A stretch of 64,000 bases of DNA from assembly GCA_016789265.1 (NCBI GenBank), contig JAEUQK010000025.1, positions 62,001 to 126,000 on the forward strand. The letters run 5' to 3'. The translations under genes were made by a program, and so were the position numbers. Shown here one piece after another: positions 34,014 to 43,467 of the stretch. Positions within the stretch are counted from its first letter, which is position 1; every line of letters starts with the position of its first letter. This DNA comes from Blastocatellia bacterium. Its GTDB lineage: Bacteria; Acidobacteriota; Blastocatellia; Pyrinomonadales; Pyrinomonadaceae. Below the pieces are notes generated by a model. That model saw only the letters and a program-made list of their open reading frames with translations. It searched no databases and was not told the origin of the DNA.

Positions 34014-35156
34014 TCATCGCTCGCTGATCGGAACGTATACCAGATCTCGGGCGCCGATGTATTCGGCACGCGGACGGATGAGCTTATTATGCGAATACTG
34101 TTCGAGAATATGTCCGGTCCAGCCCGAAATACGGCTGACGGCAAAGATCGGCGTGTACATGTCCAATGCGATGCCCATAAGGTAATACGTCGAGGCCGAA
34201 TAGAAATCGACGTTCGGATACATACCCTTCTTTTCGTGCATTAACTGCTCGATCCGCTGCGACATGTCGAACCATTTAGATTCGCCCTTCTTTTCGGCCA
34301 TGTGCTTCGAGTATTTGCGAAGCCACGTGGCTCGCGGGTCTTCGGTTTTATAAACGGCATGGCCGATACCCATGATCTTTTTCTTCTCAGCCAATGCCTG
34401 ATCGACCCAGCCATCTACCTTGTCCAGGTCGCCGATGCCGATAAGCATCTTCATCACGTTGGTGTTCGCACCTCCGTGAAGCGGGCCTGCAAGAGCCGCG
34501 ATCCCGGCGGTTACCGCACCATACATTCCGGCGAGTGTTCCGGAAACGACGCGGGTCGTAAAGGTCGAGGCGTTCAACTCGTGATCGGCATGCAGGATCA
34601 AGCAAACATCGAACATATGTTCTTCGTCCGCATCAGCCCTTTCGCCGCGAAGCATATAGAGGAAGTTCTCGGCGATACTGAGATTTGTGTCAGGGGCGAT
34701 AACCTCCTTGCCATTGCGGATGCGGTCCCATGCAGCAGCGATCGTGCCGATCTGGCCTGTGATTCTTACCGCAGCTTTCACGGCATGATCGCGGTCAGTA
34801 CCGTGGCCGTTCTCATCGTAAAAATCAAGAGCGGAAACTGCGGTACGCAACACGTCCATCGGATCTGCGGTCTTCGGAAACTGCTTCATCAGGTCAATGA
34901 CCGCAGCCGGAACCTCATAATTACGGCGTAGCCGCTGTTTCAATTCCTCAAGCTCGTCAGTCTTTGGAAGACGGCCGTTCCACAAAAGGAAAACGACCTC
35001 TTCGAACGATGAATGTTCAGCGAGGTCGTGAATGTTATAACCCTGGTAAATAAGAATGCCTTCTTCGCCGTTGACGTCGCCGATCGCGCTTTGAGCGGCG
35101 ACCACACCGCGAAGCCCTTCGGAGGCTACTGCCGTTGATTCTGTTGCTGTACTCAT
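34014..35156 (-). CDS. gltA: Citrate synthase
   Basis: 380-residue short-type citrate synthase (the type I/2-methylcitrate synthase-like subgroup), condensing oxaloacetate and acetyl-CoA at entry to the TCA cycle. The catalytic histidines are in LHADHELNAS, GPLHGGAN and GIGHAVYKTEDPRA; the active-site Asp is in NVDFYSA and the arginine in SRISGWTGHI. The N-terminal large helices (GDVNGEEGILIYQGYNI) are complete. The sequence does not exclude 2-methylcitrate synthase, but no prpB/prpD neighbours are present. Confidence 0.93.
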   Translation of the reverse strand: MSTATESTAVASEGLRGVVAAQSAIGDVNGEEGILIYQGYNIHDLAEHSSFEEVVFLLWNGRLPKTDELEELKQRLRRNYEVPAAVIDLMKQFPKTADPMDVLRTAVSALDFYDENGHGTDRDHAVKAAVRITGQIGTIAAAWDRIRNGKEVIAPDTNLSIAENFLYMLRGERADADEEHMFDVCLILHADHELNASTFTTRVVSGTLAGMYGAVTAGIAALAGPLHGGANTNVMKMLIGIGDLDKVDGWVDQALAEKKKIMGIGHAVYKTEDPRATWLRKYSKHMAEKKGESKWFDMSQRIEQLMHEKKGMYPNVDFYSASTYYLMGIALDMYTPIFAVSRISGWTGHILEQYSHNKLIRPRAEYIGARDLVYVPISER

Positions 35157-35198
35157 TGTCTTAACCCTATGTTTTAAGTGATTTTGCTATAACATTTG

Positions 35199-35227
35199 AT
35201 TCTACCGAAGTTGGGTGTCCCAAACAA
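35199..35227 (-). promoter_or_regulatory. Possible promoter of gltA
   Basis: On the minus strand TTGTTT (35227-35222) and TAGAAT (35204-35199) with 17 bases between them, 43 bases upstream of the start codon. The -35 is weak. Confidence 0.35.
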
Positions 35228-35250
35228 GTTCTTAGTTTATTTTCGGCGAA

Positions 35251-35313
35251 AATAAAGAAAAAAAGCGAACGTTTTGGCAGGCCGAAGGAGGAACGGCGTA
35301 CCTTAACGTTCGC
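35251..35313 (-). terminator. Terminator after the Gly-zipper secreted protein gene
   Basis: Stem GCGAACGTT/AACGTTCGC (35265-35273 with 35305-35313) enclosing 31 bases with an inner GCCG/CGGC pairing. On the minus strand it is followed by a T-rich run (complement of AAAGAAAAAAA). It begins 23 bases past the stop at 35336. Confidence 0.6.
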
Positions 35314-35335
35314 GAGGTTTCAGCTGCGTCGGCTG

Positions 35336-36427
35336 TTAACGAATCTGCGTCTCGTACGACGATTTGATACGTAATTGCTGAGCTTGGTTCAATTTGATGT
35401 GTTTTCCCTTTTCGATGACGACCGCGCCGACGCCGAACGCGGCTCCGACACCCGCACCGACCGCGGCACCCACAGGTCCGCCAAACAGCCCGATGCCCGC
35501 GCCGGTTCCGGTGGCGATACCTATCTTGGTGATGTCGCCCTTAACGGAACTCTTGCCAATGGCGGTGCCTTCGCCATCGACGGTCTTGACGTTGTCGCCT
35601 TTGACGGGAAGGACCTCGGTCATGATCGCGTCAAAATTGGTCCAACGGCGTTCCGAGACGACGAGACGGTCGAACGAAAGCAGCAGTTCTGAGCGCCGTT
35701 TGATGCGGCCAGGTTTGGTGACCTTATCGACGTGGCCTTCGACGGTCGCGCCGGCTATTTCTACGGGCGAGATGACCTTTGCGGTGAATTTATCGCCCTC
35801 GCGGTTGCGTTCGGTATCGAGTGCCTCGGTAAGTTCGAGGATCAGCTCGGTGTCACGCGGGATAATGATCACAGGGTCGTCGCTTGAAACATAAACTAGC
35901 TTCTGGATGCCGGTTTGCTTTGTGTCCGCGGGCTGTGAATCTGACGTATCGGTCGAAGCAGGCGTTTCGCTGACGGCCGGAGACTGAGTATCCGTCGCTG
36001 CCGGAGTCGTAACTGCCGGCGTCGGGATGACGGGCTCGGGAGCGGGCGGCGTATAGGCCGCTGGCTGCATGATGCCTCGCGGGCCAATGTTTACGGGGAT
36101 CGCAGCGTCGAATGCCTTTTTGTCGAAACCGGTGTTATAACCTGCCTCGAAGCCCTGCTGATAGCCGTCGCGATAGTCTTCGATCCGTCCGTAATCTTTA
36201 TTGTACGCCCGGTCGGCTTTCGAATACTCCTCATGGCGAATGACATTCTTGTCATTCTTATCTATCGAATCGCGGTATCCGGCCATGTACCCATCCGAAT
36301 ATCCGGTGCGATAACCTCTTTGGATCGCGATCTTAGAGTCCTGGGCGACGATCGCCTGTGGAAATAATGACAAAAATGCGAGCGAGAAAATGAGCGAAGA
36401 ACTCACTAAACTGCGTGTTAGCTTCAT
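35336..36427 (-). CDS. Secreted protein with GY repeats, Pro/Thr linker and glycine-zipper C-terminus
   Basis: 363 residues. Signal peptide (to about 29, VAQ). Residues 38-105 have repeating GYxxGYxDGYxAGY and DYRDGYQQGFEAGYNTGF units. Residues about 125-170 are a Pro/Thr/Ser-rich linker (TPAVTTPAATDTQ). A beta-rich domain (180-290) with PRDTELILELTEALDTE and VKRRSELLLSFDRL follows. Then a glycine zipper (GTGAGIGLFGGPVGAAVGAGVGAAFG, about 315-340), which suggests membrane association. Likely an envelope protein. The middle domain looks like those found in many acidobacterial hypothetical secreted proteins. Function unknown. Confidence 0.7.
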   Translation of the reverse strand: MKLTRSLVSSSLIFSLAFLSLFPQAIVAQDSKIAIQRGYRTGYSDGYMAGYRDSIDKNDKNVIRHEEYSKADRAYNKDYGRIEDYRDGYQQGFEAGYNTGFDKKAFDAAIPVNIGPRGIMQPAAYTPPAPEPVIPTPAVTTPAATDTQSPAVSETPASTDTSDSQPADTKQTGIQKLVYVSSDDPVIIIPRDTELILELTEALDTERNREGDKFTAKVISPVEIAGATVEGHVDKVTKPGRIKRRSELLLSFDRLVVSERRWTNFDAIMTEVLPVKGDNVKTVDGEGTAIGKSSVKGDITKIGIATGTGAGIGLFGGPVGAAVGAGVGAAFGVGAVVIEKGKHIKLNQAQQLRIKSSYETQIR

Positions 36428-36724
36428 TTGGCCTCCATATTGGCAGGGTGGAAATACGACAAGAAACGGTTTGTCCTCATAGAGTTATACACAACTGCTT
36501 AAGAAATTACAAGAACTTTTATGCAAACTGCTTAAGATTTTGCTGTTCGAGGGGTGTTTCAGAGCCCAAACCTGTGGAAAACATCGTCAATTACGCCCCT
36601 TTTGAGGATCGTGCGCAGGCACTGATTTCCACATCACCGATTGCATGAAGTTCAGGCTAGCCGAACTCCAATTCAATCATTCTGTAGTTCACACTCTCGG
36701 GAGCAAGAGTGTCCGCTTTCCAAG
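36428..36724. other. Gene-poor intergenic segment
   Basis: About 300 bases between the Gly-zipper gene (minus) and the terminator of the barrel gene. Only short overlapping ORFs occur. It should hold the promoter of the Gly-zipper gene: AT-rich sequence at about 36480-36545 contains several ACTGCTTAAGA-like repeats (36495 and 36529) that may be a binding site. Confidence 0.4.
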
Positions 36725-36760
36725 CAAAAAAAGCGGCGAGCGTCCGAGGATGCTCGCCGT
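36725..36760 (-). terminator. Terminator downstream of the DUF5916 gene
   Basis: On the minus strand an 8-bp stem (36759-36752 with 36741-36734, CGGCGAGC/GCTCGCCG), 10-base loop and then a seven-T run. It lies after the duplicated C-terminal coding segment, not directly after the present stop. Confidence 0.85.
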
Positions 36761-36786
36761 AAGTGCGCTATCAGGAGGAACAAGTG

Positions 36787-36870
36787 TTAGAAGCTCTTTC
36801 GAAAGATGTATGAAACAACCAAAACCCGTTAGAAACTCTTTCGAAAGAGGTATGATGCCCGGATGAAAAA
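36787..36870 (-). repeat. 42-bp tandem duplication of the barrel protein's last strand
   Basis: Directly after the stop at 36829 the same reading frame continues for 13 codons to a second TAA at 36787. The last residues of the real protein, SYLFRKSF, recur as SYIFRKSF before that second stop. Both copies and stops are 42 bases apart, with a few differences between them, indicating an old tandem duplication of the C-terminal beta-signal. Confidence 0.85.
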
Positions 36871-39477
36871 AGTGCGGCTGTTTCGCTCGAAACCGGGCTC
36901 GAACTGTCCGGTGATCGGGCTGAAACCGCGGTAGTTGAAATTGTCGTTATAGCCGACGTAAAAGGCCGTTCCGGGGTTCGGGTTCCATCCGACGAGGAAC
37001 TGCCCGCCTACGTTTCGCCGCAGCGAATCGTAATCTATGCGAGTCCGCACGAAAGTGAACCGCGAGAATTGATACGTCGAGCGGAACGAGAAAATGTTCG
37101 TATCAAAGGCGACCTCGCCGCTGTCGTCGCGCTTGAGCCGGCTTTTTGTATAGTTGATCGAGATCCGAAGCGGATCGATCGGTTTGTATTCGCCGCCGAC
37201 CTCCGCGTCAAACTGCCAGCCGGTGCCCGGATCGAGCTGCGGCGGGTTCGGGAAATCGGGATACGCCGTGTTTTCCGGATCGGCCTGATAAAGATACAGC
37301 TGCTGGATGAAATGGTTGTATTCCGGGCTCGCAAGATACGACTGAAAGGCTGGGCTCGCACGCGGGAATAGGGGGCCGGCACCGAAATCGTAATCGATAG
37401 CGTTGAAGATAGAACCGACAAAGCCGTACAGCGAGATCTTCTTGTTGACCGTCTTGTTGAAATTGATGCTGAAATACGGCTGCCGCGACGAACGCGAAGG
37501 CCCGCCGACGAACCCGCCTAATTGGCCGGTCGCCGGGTTTCGTTTTGCGCCGAACTCGTCCTCATAGATCTTTTCGAACATGAGCCCGGCTTCGGTATAA
37601 ATAAAGAGATTCCCCTGCAGGTTAAGATTGGCGTTCGCTCCGGCGAGTGCCTGCTGTGTTCGCCCTTTCCAATCGACACCGTAACGCGCGAACTGATTGA
37701 AGTTTGCGCGTATCAGGAACGCTTTAGGATTCGATTTGGTGCTGACGCGGTTGGCAAAGAAGAACGTGTTGGAATCCGTTCGGCGCGTAAATCCGGCGTC
37801 GGCCCGGTAATCGCCCGTGCGGCCGAGCGCCTCGAAAAACCAACCATGTCGATCCGTCGTGTAGTCAACGTTGAACAAATAGCCGAAACCGTTCCCGGTC
37901 CTGTAGTTAACGCGATCCGTTTCCGGGCTGTAAAAATTCTTTCGCGAATGGGTACCGAGGACCTGGAAATTCATTATCGTCTTCGGATTCAGCTTGAACG
38001 AACCGTCAAAACCGCCGACGAAATTCCGGTTTTTTGGAAACGTTCGCGCCGTAGCGAAAAAGCCGATATTATTGTCTTTTCCGATGTCACGTTTCAGGCG
38101 AAGGACGCCGAACATGGCGTTCTTATCGACCAGATCTTCGATCGGGCCGCAGCGACGCGACGGATCGACCGTGCGTTCCTGCTGGCAGACGAGAAGCTCG
38201 CCGCGTTCGTCCTCGGAAAAATTGCCCGGAGCGTTGTCCGATGCGACCAAAAGCCCGAATGTGTTCTTGCCGGACTTCCCTGTCACCTTCGCCGCGAAGT
38301 CAGGATCGATGATCGTCCGCGAATAGAAAACGGACATCGGTGAATTGAAGATGTCTTTGCCTTCGAGGAAGAAAGGACGCTTCTCCTCGAAAAATATCGG
38401 GAATCGCTGGTTGGCCGTGACGACCGGAGCGTCGGCCTCGATCTCGGCGTAATCGGGGTTGATCGCGGCGTCCAGCGTAACGTTCGGGGAGAGCGTGTAC
38501 TTAAGATTGACGCCAAGGTCGTACTTGATCGGGTCGTTGACGAAACGGCCGGGATCCTGAAGTCCGATCGGGTTAAAGATCGGATCGAAACGGCCAAACG
38601 TCGCGAAGCCGCGATTCGGGATCGTACGTTTTCGGCTGCCGGTTTCGGAGATAGTTACGCTCGGGACTACCTCAAGCGTGCGTTCGTATTTTATGCCGTC
38701 GAGGCCGGTGATCTTTCCGTGCTTTACAAGAAAGCCTGAGACGTTCCTATCATCGGGCAGCCATTGATCGAATTCGTCGTTGAAGCGGTCGATGTTGCGG
38801 GCTGCGTTAAAGCCCCACATCTTTCCTTGGCCGGCGGAGTAACGCAAGGATTTGAACGGGATCTTTACCTCGACCGACCAGCCCCAATCTTCGATGACGC
38901 CCTTCGATTCCATGACGATATCGACGGAGAAATCGGCACCCTGATTTTCGGTATAGATACCGTCCTGCTGAATGCCGAGCGGATTGAAACCAAGCACATA
39001 AGCACGACGCTGGTCGTTGTATGTATCGAGCCAGACGCGGACGTTGTCCTCGCCGAAGACATTATCGCGTTTTGCTACCGTCGCGCGGATCTTGTCCTTT
39101 TCGTCCCAGCATTTGAATGCGATGTACAGATTCTTTTCGTCGTACATCATGTAAACTTCGGTCGGTTTCGAGGGCGCTACGTTGTCGCCCGGGCCGGTCT
39201 GGATAAAATCCTTGAAGACGGCCGCTTCCTTCCAGATGTCTTCGTCTATCTTGCCGTCTATCACGAGCGGTATGCTCATTTTCGGAATGCCGATCGGGAC
39301 CGCCTTTTCAGCAGGTACAACAACTTTGCCGATCTTAACCACCTTGTCGTCGACTCTGACTTCGGAGACGTTTGAGGCCAATGCTGCAGTCGTTTTTGGA
39401 TCGGGAGTCGGGCTTGGCTGAGCGTATGTAAGATTTGCCAGTATGAAGACGGCAAAAAGCGCGTATAAATTTTTCAT
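36829..39477 (-). CDS. CBM9-like / DUF5916 outer-membrane barrel protein
   Basis: 882 residues. Signal peptide (MKNLYALFAVFILANLTYA). Residues about 60-240 are a CBM9-like domain (PLVIDGKIDEDIWKEA, FIQTGPGDNVAPSKPTEVYMMYDEKNLYIAFKCWD, WGWSVEVKIPFKSLRY). The rest is the DUF5916 region (YTLSPNVTLDAAINPDYAEIEADAP, FPIFFEEKRPFFLEGKDIF) followed by amphipathic beta strands to a terminal Phe (SYLFRKSF), the usual outer-membrane barrel ending recognised by BamA. The family is common in Acidobacteriota and Bacteroidota; the ligand is unknown. The end of the gene is duplicated just downstream. Confidence 0.88.
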   Translation of the reverse strand: MKNLYALFAVFILANLTYAQPSPTPDPKTTAALASNVSEVRVDDKVVKIGKVVVPAEKAVPIGIPKMSIPLVIDGKIDEDIWKEAAVFKDFIQTGPGDNVAPSKPTEVYMMYDEKNLYIAFKCWDEKDKIRATVAKRDNVFGEDNVRVWLDTYNDQRRAYVLGFNPLGIQQDGIYTENQGADFSVDIVMESKGVIEDWGWSVEVKIPFKSLRYSAGQGKMWGFNAARNIDRFNDEFDQWLPDDRNVSGFLVKHGKITGLDGIKYERTLEVVPSVTISETGSRKRTIPNRGFATFGRFDPIFNPIGLQDPGRFVNDPIKYDLGVNLKYTLSPNVTLDAAINPDYAEIEADAPVVTANQRFPIFFEEKRPFFLEGKDIFNSPMSVFYSRTIIDPDFAAKVTGKSGKNTFGLLVASDNAPGNFSEDERGELLVCQQERTVDPSRRCGPIEDLVDKNAMFGVLRLKRDIGKDNNIGFFATARTFPKNRNFVGGFDGSFKLNPKTIMNFQVLGTHSRKNFYSPETDRVNYRTGNGFGYLFNVDYTTDRHGWFFEALGRTGDYRADAGFTRRTDSNTFFFANRVSTKSNPKAFLIRANFNQFARYGVDWKGRTQQALAGANANLNLQGNLFIYTEAGLMFEKIYEDEFGAKRNPATGQLGGFVGGPSRSSRQPYFSINFNKTVNKKISLYGFVGSIFNAIDYDFGAGPLFPRASPAFQSYLASPEYNHFIQQLYLYQADPENTAYPDFPNPPQLDPGTGWQFDAEVGGEYKPIDPLRISINYTKSRLKRDDSGEVAFDTNIFSFRSTYQFSRFTFVRTRIDYDSLRRNVGGQFLVGWNPNPGTAFYVGYNDNFNYRGFSPITGQFEPGFERNSRTFFIRASYLFRKSF

Positions 39478-39578
39478 TTCAGCACCAACTTTATGAATCG
39501 AGAATTAATACGAATTAAGGACAGTAAATATCCGTTTGAAACCTAATGACTAAAACGCAAATACGGTCAGAAGGTTTC

Positions 39579-39616
39579 AAAAAAAGTAGCACGGCATGCG
39601 GGAGCTGCCGTACTGC
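39579..39616 (-). terminator. Terminator of the DUF4097 gene
   Basis: On the minus strand GCAGTACGGCA/TGCCGTGCTAC stem (39616-39586, with mismatches and a 9-base loop) followed by a T run (complement of the A run at 39579-39585). It starts 5 bases beyond the gene's stop. Confidence 0.8.
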
Positions 39617-39620
39617 TTGA

Positions 39621-41507
39621 TTATCGTTCGGACGAGATCAGATCGCGATTCTGTAAAACGACCGAACCTTCGCCGCCTGAGAATGTAAATTTGCGGCCGC
39701 CTTTGCCGAGCCGCAAGTTGTTTTCGGAGACCTGCTTGCCGATTGGAATGTCCTCGACACGGAGATGTTCGCGGTTTGCCTGGATATCTGCGTCGATGTT
39801 TGGGGGAAGCGTGAGAACAAAATTGCCGTCGGCGGCGTTTCCTTCGATGGTCGAGAAATCACCGTCAAGAAAGACGTCGCCGTCGCCGGTGCTTGCGACC
39901 AGGTCGCCCTTGAACCCGACGATCCTCACAACGCCGTCGGTGTTTGTTACCTTTAATTTACCGTCAGATCCGCGGACGTCGATGGGGCCGTCGCTGCCGA
40001 TCAATTCGATCTCGCCGGAAACGCCTTCGAGCCGGATCTCGCCATCTGAAGTGATCTTCAGATTCGACTTTCTCGGGACAAAGACCTCGATCCGAGCGCC
40101 TTCATTATCGTCCCGCAGCCAATTTTCCTTGTCATCGGCGGAGACGACCTTTAATTCCACGCCTGAAGGGCTTGCGTTTTCCGTGACCGTTGACGGAGTG
40201 CGTCCACGGCGGCCTGAAAACTCTGTGAGCACATATTTGACTTCCGCGTTGTCCCAGCCGCGAACCTTCACATTACAGTTCTTGGCATCGATCGTTACCT
40301 TTGGAGTTCCCTTTACCTGAAAGCTGTTCGTTTTTCGCTCGACCACCGGATTGCCGCCCATCCACATCGCGTCGCGCATCTTGGCCATTGCTTCTTTCTG
40401 AGCGGCCATGCCTTCCTTGATCTTTGCCTCCATGTCTTTCATGTCGACTTTGACCTTGATGTCCGCAAGTTCGGTAAGCTTGACGTTCTCCATCGCCTTT
40501 GCCACTTCCTTTGAGGCAAGAACTGATGCTTTTTTAGCATCGCGGACTGCACGGGCAACGTCGCGATTCATTTTTTCAGTATCGATATTTACGTCGACAT
40601 CGAATGAATCGTCGCGGTCCCAGTTTTCGGAATTTCGTTTTGCCGGCAAAAGGTTAGTCGGAGCGTTCGGCTGCTTGCCGTCGTTTCTACGCTTGATGGC
40701 CAGCGGGCCGTTCACGCTGTTCAATTTGATCTGGGTCTCGCCCGAACCTACTTTTCCGTAAAGATCGCGGCCAACGTATTCACCCTTTCGAACGGGAAGG
40801 CCGAAATCGTTCGTGATATTTCCATTCAACGAATCAGCCTTTATGGTGGCATTGGCGTCAGACGGGATCGTCAGGTTCACGTTTCCGTTTACTGTGCTGA
40901 GATTGATCTTTGTCCCGGTTTCGAGTCGATCGAAATCGGCAACAACGCCGCCGTTCACGGTTGAAAGGCTTGCCGTTCCGCGGAGATTTCCGGCGTTAAC
41001 GTCGCCATTGACCGCCGACGCCTTAGTAAAACTCACAAAATCGGATAGTGTCACCGAACCGTTAACGGTCTCGATCTCGTTAAGCATCGCCGTTCGCGGA
41101 ACGGAAAGCTTGAACTGGACCTCGAGCTTGCGGCGGCGGCCTTCATCGTTCTTGTCTTTCCATTTCCAATCCTTATAGTCGGTCTCGACGCTGAACGAGT
41201 CGCTCCGCGAATCGACTACTATGTCGACATCACTCAAAGTCTCCTTGCTGTCTGCGATCTTGGTCGCGACCAGATGGACCTCGTTGCGGTCCCAGGCTTC
41301 GACAACGATCGAACCGTTGATGTTCGAAACGCTGACACGGCCGTTTGCCGTTAATGGATAGGTCTTATCAAGAACTTCGGTTTCATCAGCCGCGGAAACG
41401 ACAATAGGTGCCGGCGCATTTTCGGTTTTCGCCGAATTGTTTACTGCGACGTCGCTATTCGATGAAATAAGCAGACCGGTAAAAAGGATTGAATAAAGCC
41501 AACTCAT
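39621..41507 (-). CDS. DUF4097 beta-solenoid secreted protein
   Basis: 628 residues, with a short signal sequence then two DUF4097-type repeat regions: an N-terminal one (about 45-260) with units such as TVNGSVTLSDF, AVNGDVNAGNL, TVNGGVVADF, TVNGNVNLTIP and SLNGNITNDF, and a second (about 400-600) with KLKVTNTDGVVRIVG and TGDGDVFLDGDF. Between them is a charged helical stretch (DTEKMNRDVARAVRDAKKASVLASKEVAKA). Such proteins are parallel beta-helix, envelope-located and often linked to envelope stress. No enzymatic residues. It is a single gene ending at a terminator. Confidence 0.85.
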   Translation of the reverse strand: MSWLYSILFTGLLISSNSDVAVNNSAKTENAPAPIVVSAADETEVLDKTYPLTANGRVSVSNINGSIVVEAWDRNEVHLVATKIADSKETLSDVDIVVDSRSDSFSVETDYKDWKWKDKNDEGRRRKLEVQFKLSVPRTAMLNEIETVNGSVTLSDFVSFTKASAVNGDVNAGNLRGTASLSTVNGGVVADFDRLETGTKINLSTVNGNVNLTIPSDANATIKADSLNGNITNDFGLPVRKGEYVGRDLYGKVGSGETQIKLNSVNGPLAIKRRNDGKQPNAPTNLLPAKRNSENWDRDDSFDVDVNIDTEKMNRDVARAVRDAKKASVLASKEVAKAMENVKLTELADIKVKVDMKDMEAKIKEGMAAQKEAMAKMRDAMWMGGNPVVERKTNSFQVKGTPKVTIDAKNCNVKVRGWDNAEVKYVLTEFSGRRGRTPSTVTENASPSGVELKVVSADDKENWLRDDNEGARIEVFVPRKSNLKITSDGEIRLEGVSGEIELIGSDGPIDVRGSDGKLKVTNTDGVVRIVGFKGDLVASTGDGDVFLDGDFSTIEGNAADGNFVLTLPPNIDADIQANREHLRVEDIPIGKQVSENNLRLGKGGRKFTFSGGEGSVVLQNRDLISSER

Positions 41508-41758
41508 AATTTAGGACTCCGGATAAAAATTGAGGGAATTTCCCTTATCTGACAGCAAAACACCGCAAAATATGGGTTTATGACACTTTTTTGACAAATT
41601 TTCCAAAGTTTACGGCACCTAAGGATTTGATGCACTTATGTTAGACTCGGATTGCGCTTTGGTTGGGAAAATCTTCGAAGATTAAGTAGGTTTACGACTT
41701 GATCACCAGTAATAGTTCAATTTCGAGTTTGATTGGATCGATTTGTTCGTATTGAAGA

Positions 41759-42070
41759 ATGTTGAGTCCCGCGAGACAAAACAAGATAGCGTTTTGGTCA
41801 GGGTTTTTAGGTGCGGTCGCAGGATGCGTCTATTTGAACTGGCGGAGTTTTCTTAACGATCAAAGTCCGGGTATTGATAGCATAAGTCAATATGGTTTTC
41901 CGATACCGCTTTATCAGGCGGGAGGGTGGGTTACTATCGAGGAGTTTCTTTGGATCGGACTATGTTTTGATCTTGGATTTGCGTTGGGGACCGGATACGC
42001 ACTTGGTTGGTTATGTGCCTATTTATGGCAAGCATCGAGACCCAATCAAGGACCGAACGCATTTGAGTGA
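41759..42070 (+). CDS. Small membrane protein
   Basis: 103 residues with two or three hydrophobic segments (about 9-27, 56-75, 77-92) and a conserved-looking YGFPIPLYQAGGWVTIEEF loop. No cysteine motif, no family recognised. It begins the co-directional series leading to the glycosyltransferases and betaine lipid genes, 82 bases before the PHP gene. Whether it belongs to that transcript is not clear. Confidence 0.6.
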   Translation: MLSPARQNKIAFWSGFLGAVAGCVYLNWRSFLNDQSPGIDSISQYGFPIPLYQAGGWVTIEEFLWIGLCFDLGFALGTGYALGWLCAYLWQASRPNQGPNAFE

Positions 42071-42152
42071 ATTGAGTGAATCGGCCAATTTACACGAACC
42101 ACGCCATTTGTTAGAGTATTAGGTTCGATTTAGGCTAAATCGGAGAAGAGAT

Positions 42153-43382
42153 ATGACTTTAGAAAAAACTCGGCTGCATATACTTCGGAAAACTGTTGAC
42201 CTTGCACCGAAGGCCAAAACAGGCGTATCTCTCCATTGCCATACCGAACATTCTAAGGAAATGCTGGATTTTATCCCGCATTACGCCGAAAAGCTGCCGA
42301 TAATCGCGACTTTCTGGAGAAAGGAAAGAGAAAAATACCTTGCAAAGGAAGGCAAGGGCATCGATTTTTCGACCGCCTATTGGTCGCCGCCGCTTACGCC
42401 GCACTCGGTTTACGATATCGAGAAACGACAGATCGAGAACGCCGGGTTGAGCCCGATCGTTTCGCTTACCGATCACGACAGCATCGATGCTACTCTCGCG
42501 GTGAACGAGCATGCTCCGAATACGCACGCTCCGATCTCGATGGAGTGGACGGTGCCGTTCGAATACGGCTTTTTCCATGTCGGCGTCCACAATCTGCCTG
42601 AAGACCGCGCCGAAGATCTGACCGCGACGCTTCTCGATTTCACGTTCAATACCGAGAACCAATCAAACGAACGACTTACCGAAATGTTCGCGATGCTGAA
42701 CGAGATACCGCAGGTATTGGTCATCTTGAATCATCCGCTGTGGGACATCGAGATCGTCGGACAGGAAAGGCACGAGGTGCTGCTGAAGAGCTTTATTCGG
42801 CAGCACGGCCGATGGATACATGCGTTTGAGATAAACGGATTCCGTTCGTGGTCTGAAAACAAGGCCGTTATCGAACTTGCCGAAGCGCTCGGCATTCCCA
42901 TCGCCACGGGCGGTGACCGGCACGGCTGCAAGCCGAACACGGTCATCAACCTGACGAACGCTTCTACGTTCGAGGAATTTGTAAGCGAGATACGCAACGA
43001 CAAACGAAGCGAGGTCGTGTTAATGCCGGCGTACGAACAGCCGCTGCACTCGCGTCAACTGGAATCGTTTGCCGAGATCCTTTCGCATTATCCTGCGTTT
43101 CGTGAAGGCCGCCAACGCTGGTTCGATAGAGTATTTTTCGACACAGGCGACGGAAACGGCGTTCGGCCGTTGTCGTCGCATGGATGGAAACGCGGAGGGC
43201 CGACCTGGCTTCGCGGAGCTATCTGGACGCTTGGTGTTCTGGGAAGCCCGACAATGCGGCCGTTTTTCAGGCTCGCGCGAAAACGGGTTGACCGTGTTCC
43301 TCGAGACTTGGATAAAGCAAAGTTCGTTCTCCCCGAGATAGAAGACATTTCAATGAGCCTCACCTCCGATCCGATCTCCTAG
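42153..43382 (+). CDS. PHP-domain phosphoesterase-like protein
   Basis: 409 residues with a PHP fold of the TrpH/YciV kind: SLHCHTEHS (His28 and His30), SLTDHDSID (Asp107-His108-Asp109), a His in VILNHPLWD and the GGDRHGCKP block, a full set of metal ligands. These enzymes hydrolyse phosphate esters or nucleotides using di- or trinuclear metal sites. There is a C-terminal extension of about 110 residues with no clear domain. A Shine-Dalgarno-like GGAGAAGAG precedes the ATG. It stands upstream of the glycosyltransferases and could act on sugar or lipid phosphates there. Confidence 0.8.
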   Translation: MTLEKTRLHILRKTVDLAPKAKTGVSLHCHTEHSKEMLDFIPHYAEKLPIIATFWRKEREKYLAKEGKGIDFSTAYWSPPLTPHSVYDIEKRQIENAGLSPIVSLTDHDSIDATLAVNEHAPNTHAPISMEWTVPFEYGFFHVGVHNLPEDRAEDLTATLLDFTFNTENQSNERLTEMFAMLNEIPQVLVILNHPLWDIEIVGQERHEVLLKSFIRQHGRWIHAFEINGFRSWSENKAVIELAEALGIPIATGGDRHGCKPNTVINLTNASTFEEFVSEIRNDKRSEVVLMPAYEQPLHSRQLESFAEILSHYPAFREGRQRWFDRVFFDTGDGNGVRPLSSHGWKRGGPTWLRGAIWTLGVLGSPTMRPFFRLARKRVDRVPRDLDKAKFVLPEIEDISMSLTSDPIS

Positions 43383-43423
43383 ATCACGCGGAATGAAATG
43401 AGACTTTTTTGTTGGTCTTGACG

Positions 43424-43441
43424 GGCGGCCCGATGGCCGCC
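43424..43441 (+). terminator. Hairpin between PHP and glycosyltransferase genes
   Basis: 7-bp GC-rich stem GGCGGCC/GGCCGCC with CGAT loop, followed by TCTAAG and then five Ts. The U tract is displaced, so it is probably an attenuator or pause rather than an efficient terminator. Confidence 0.35.
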
Positions 43442-43467
43442 TCTAAGTATTTTTGGATAGGTATTAG

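Noticed and set aside
36645..36866. 73-codon ORF on the plus strand
   Set aside because: It runs through the terminator and the duplicated 3' end of the barrel gene on the other strand, so it is a by-product of those features.
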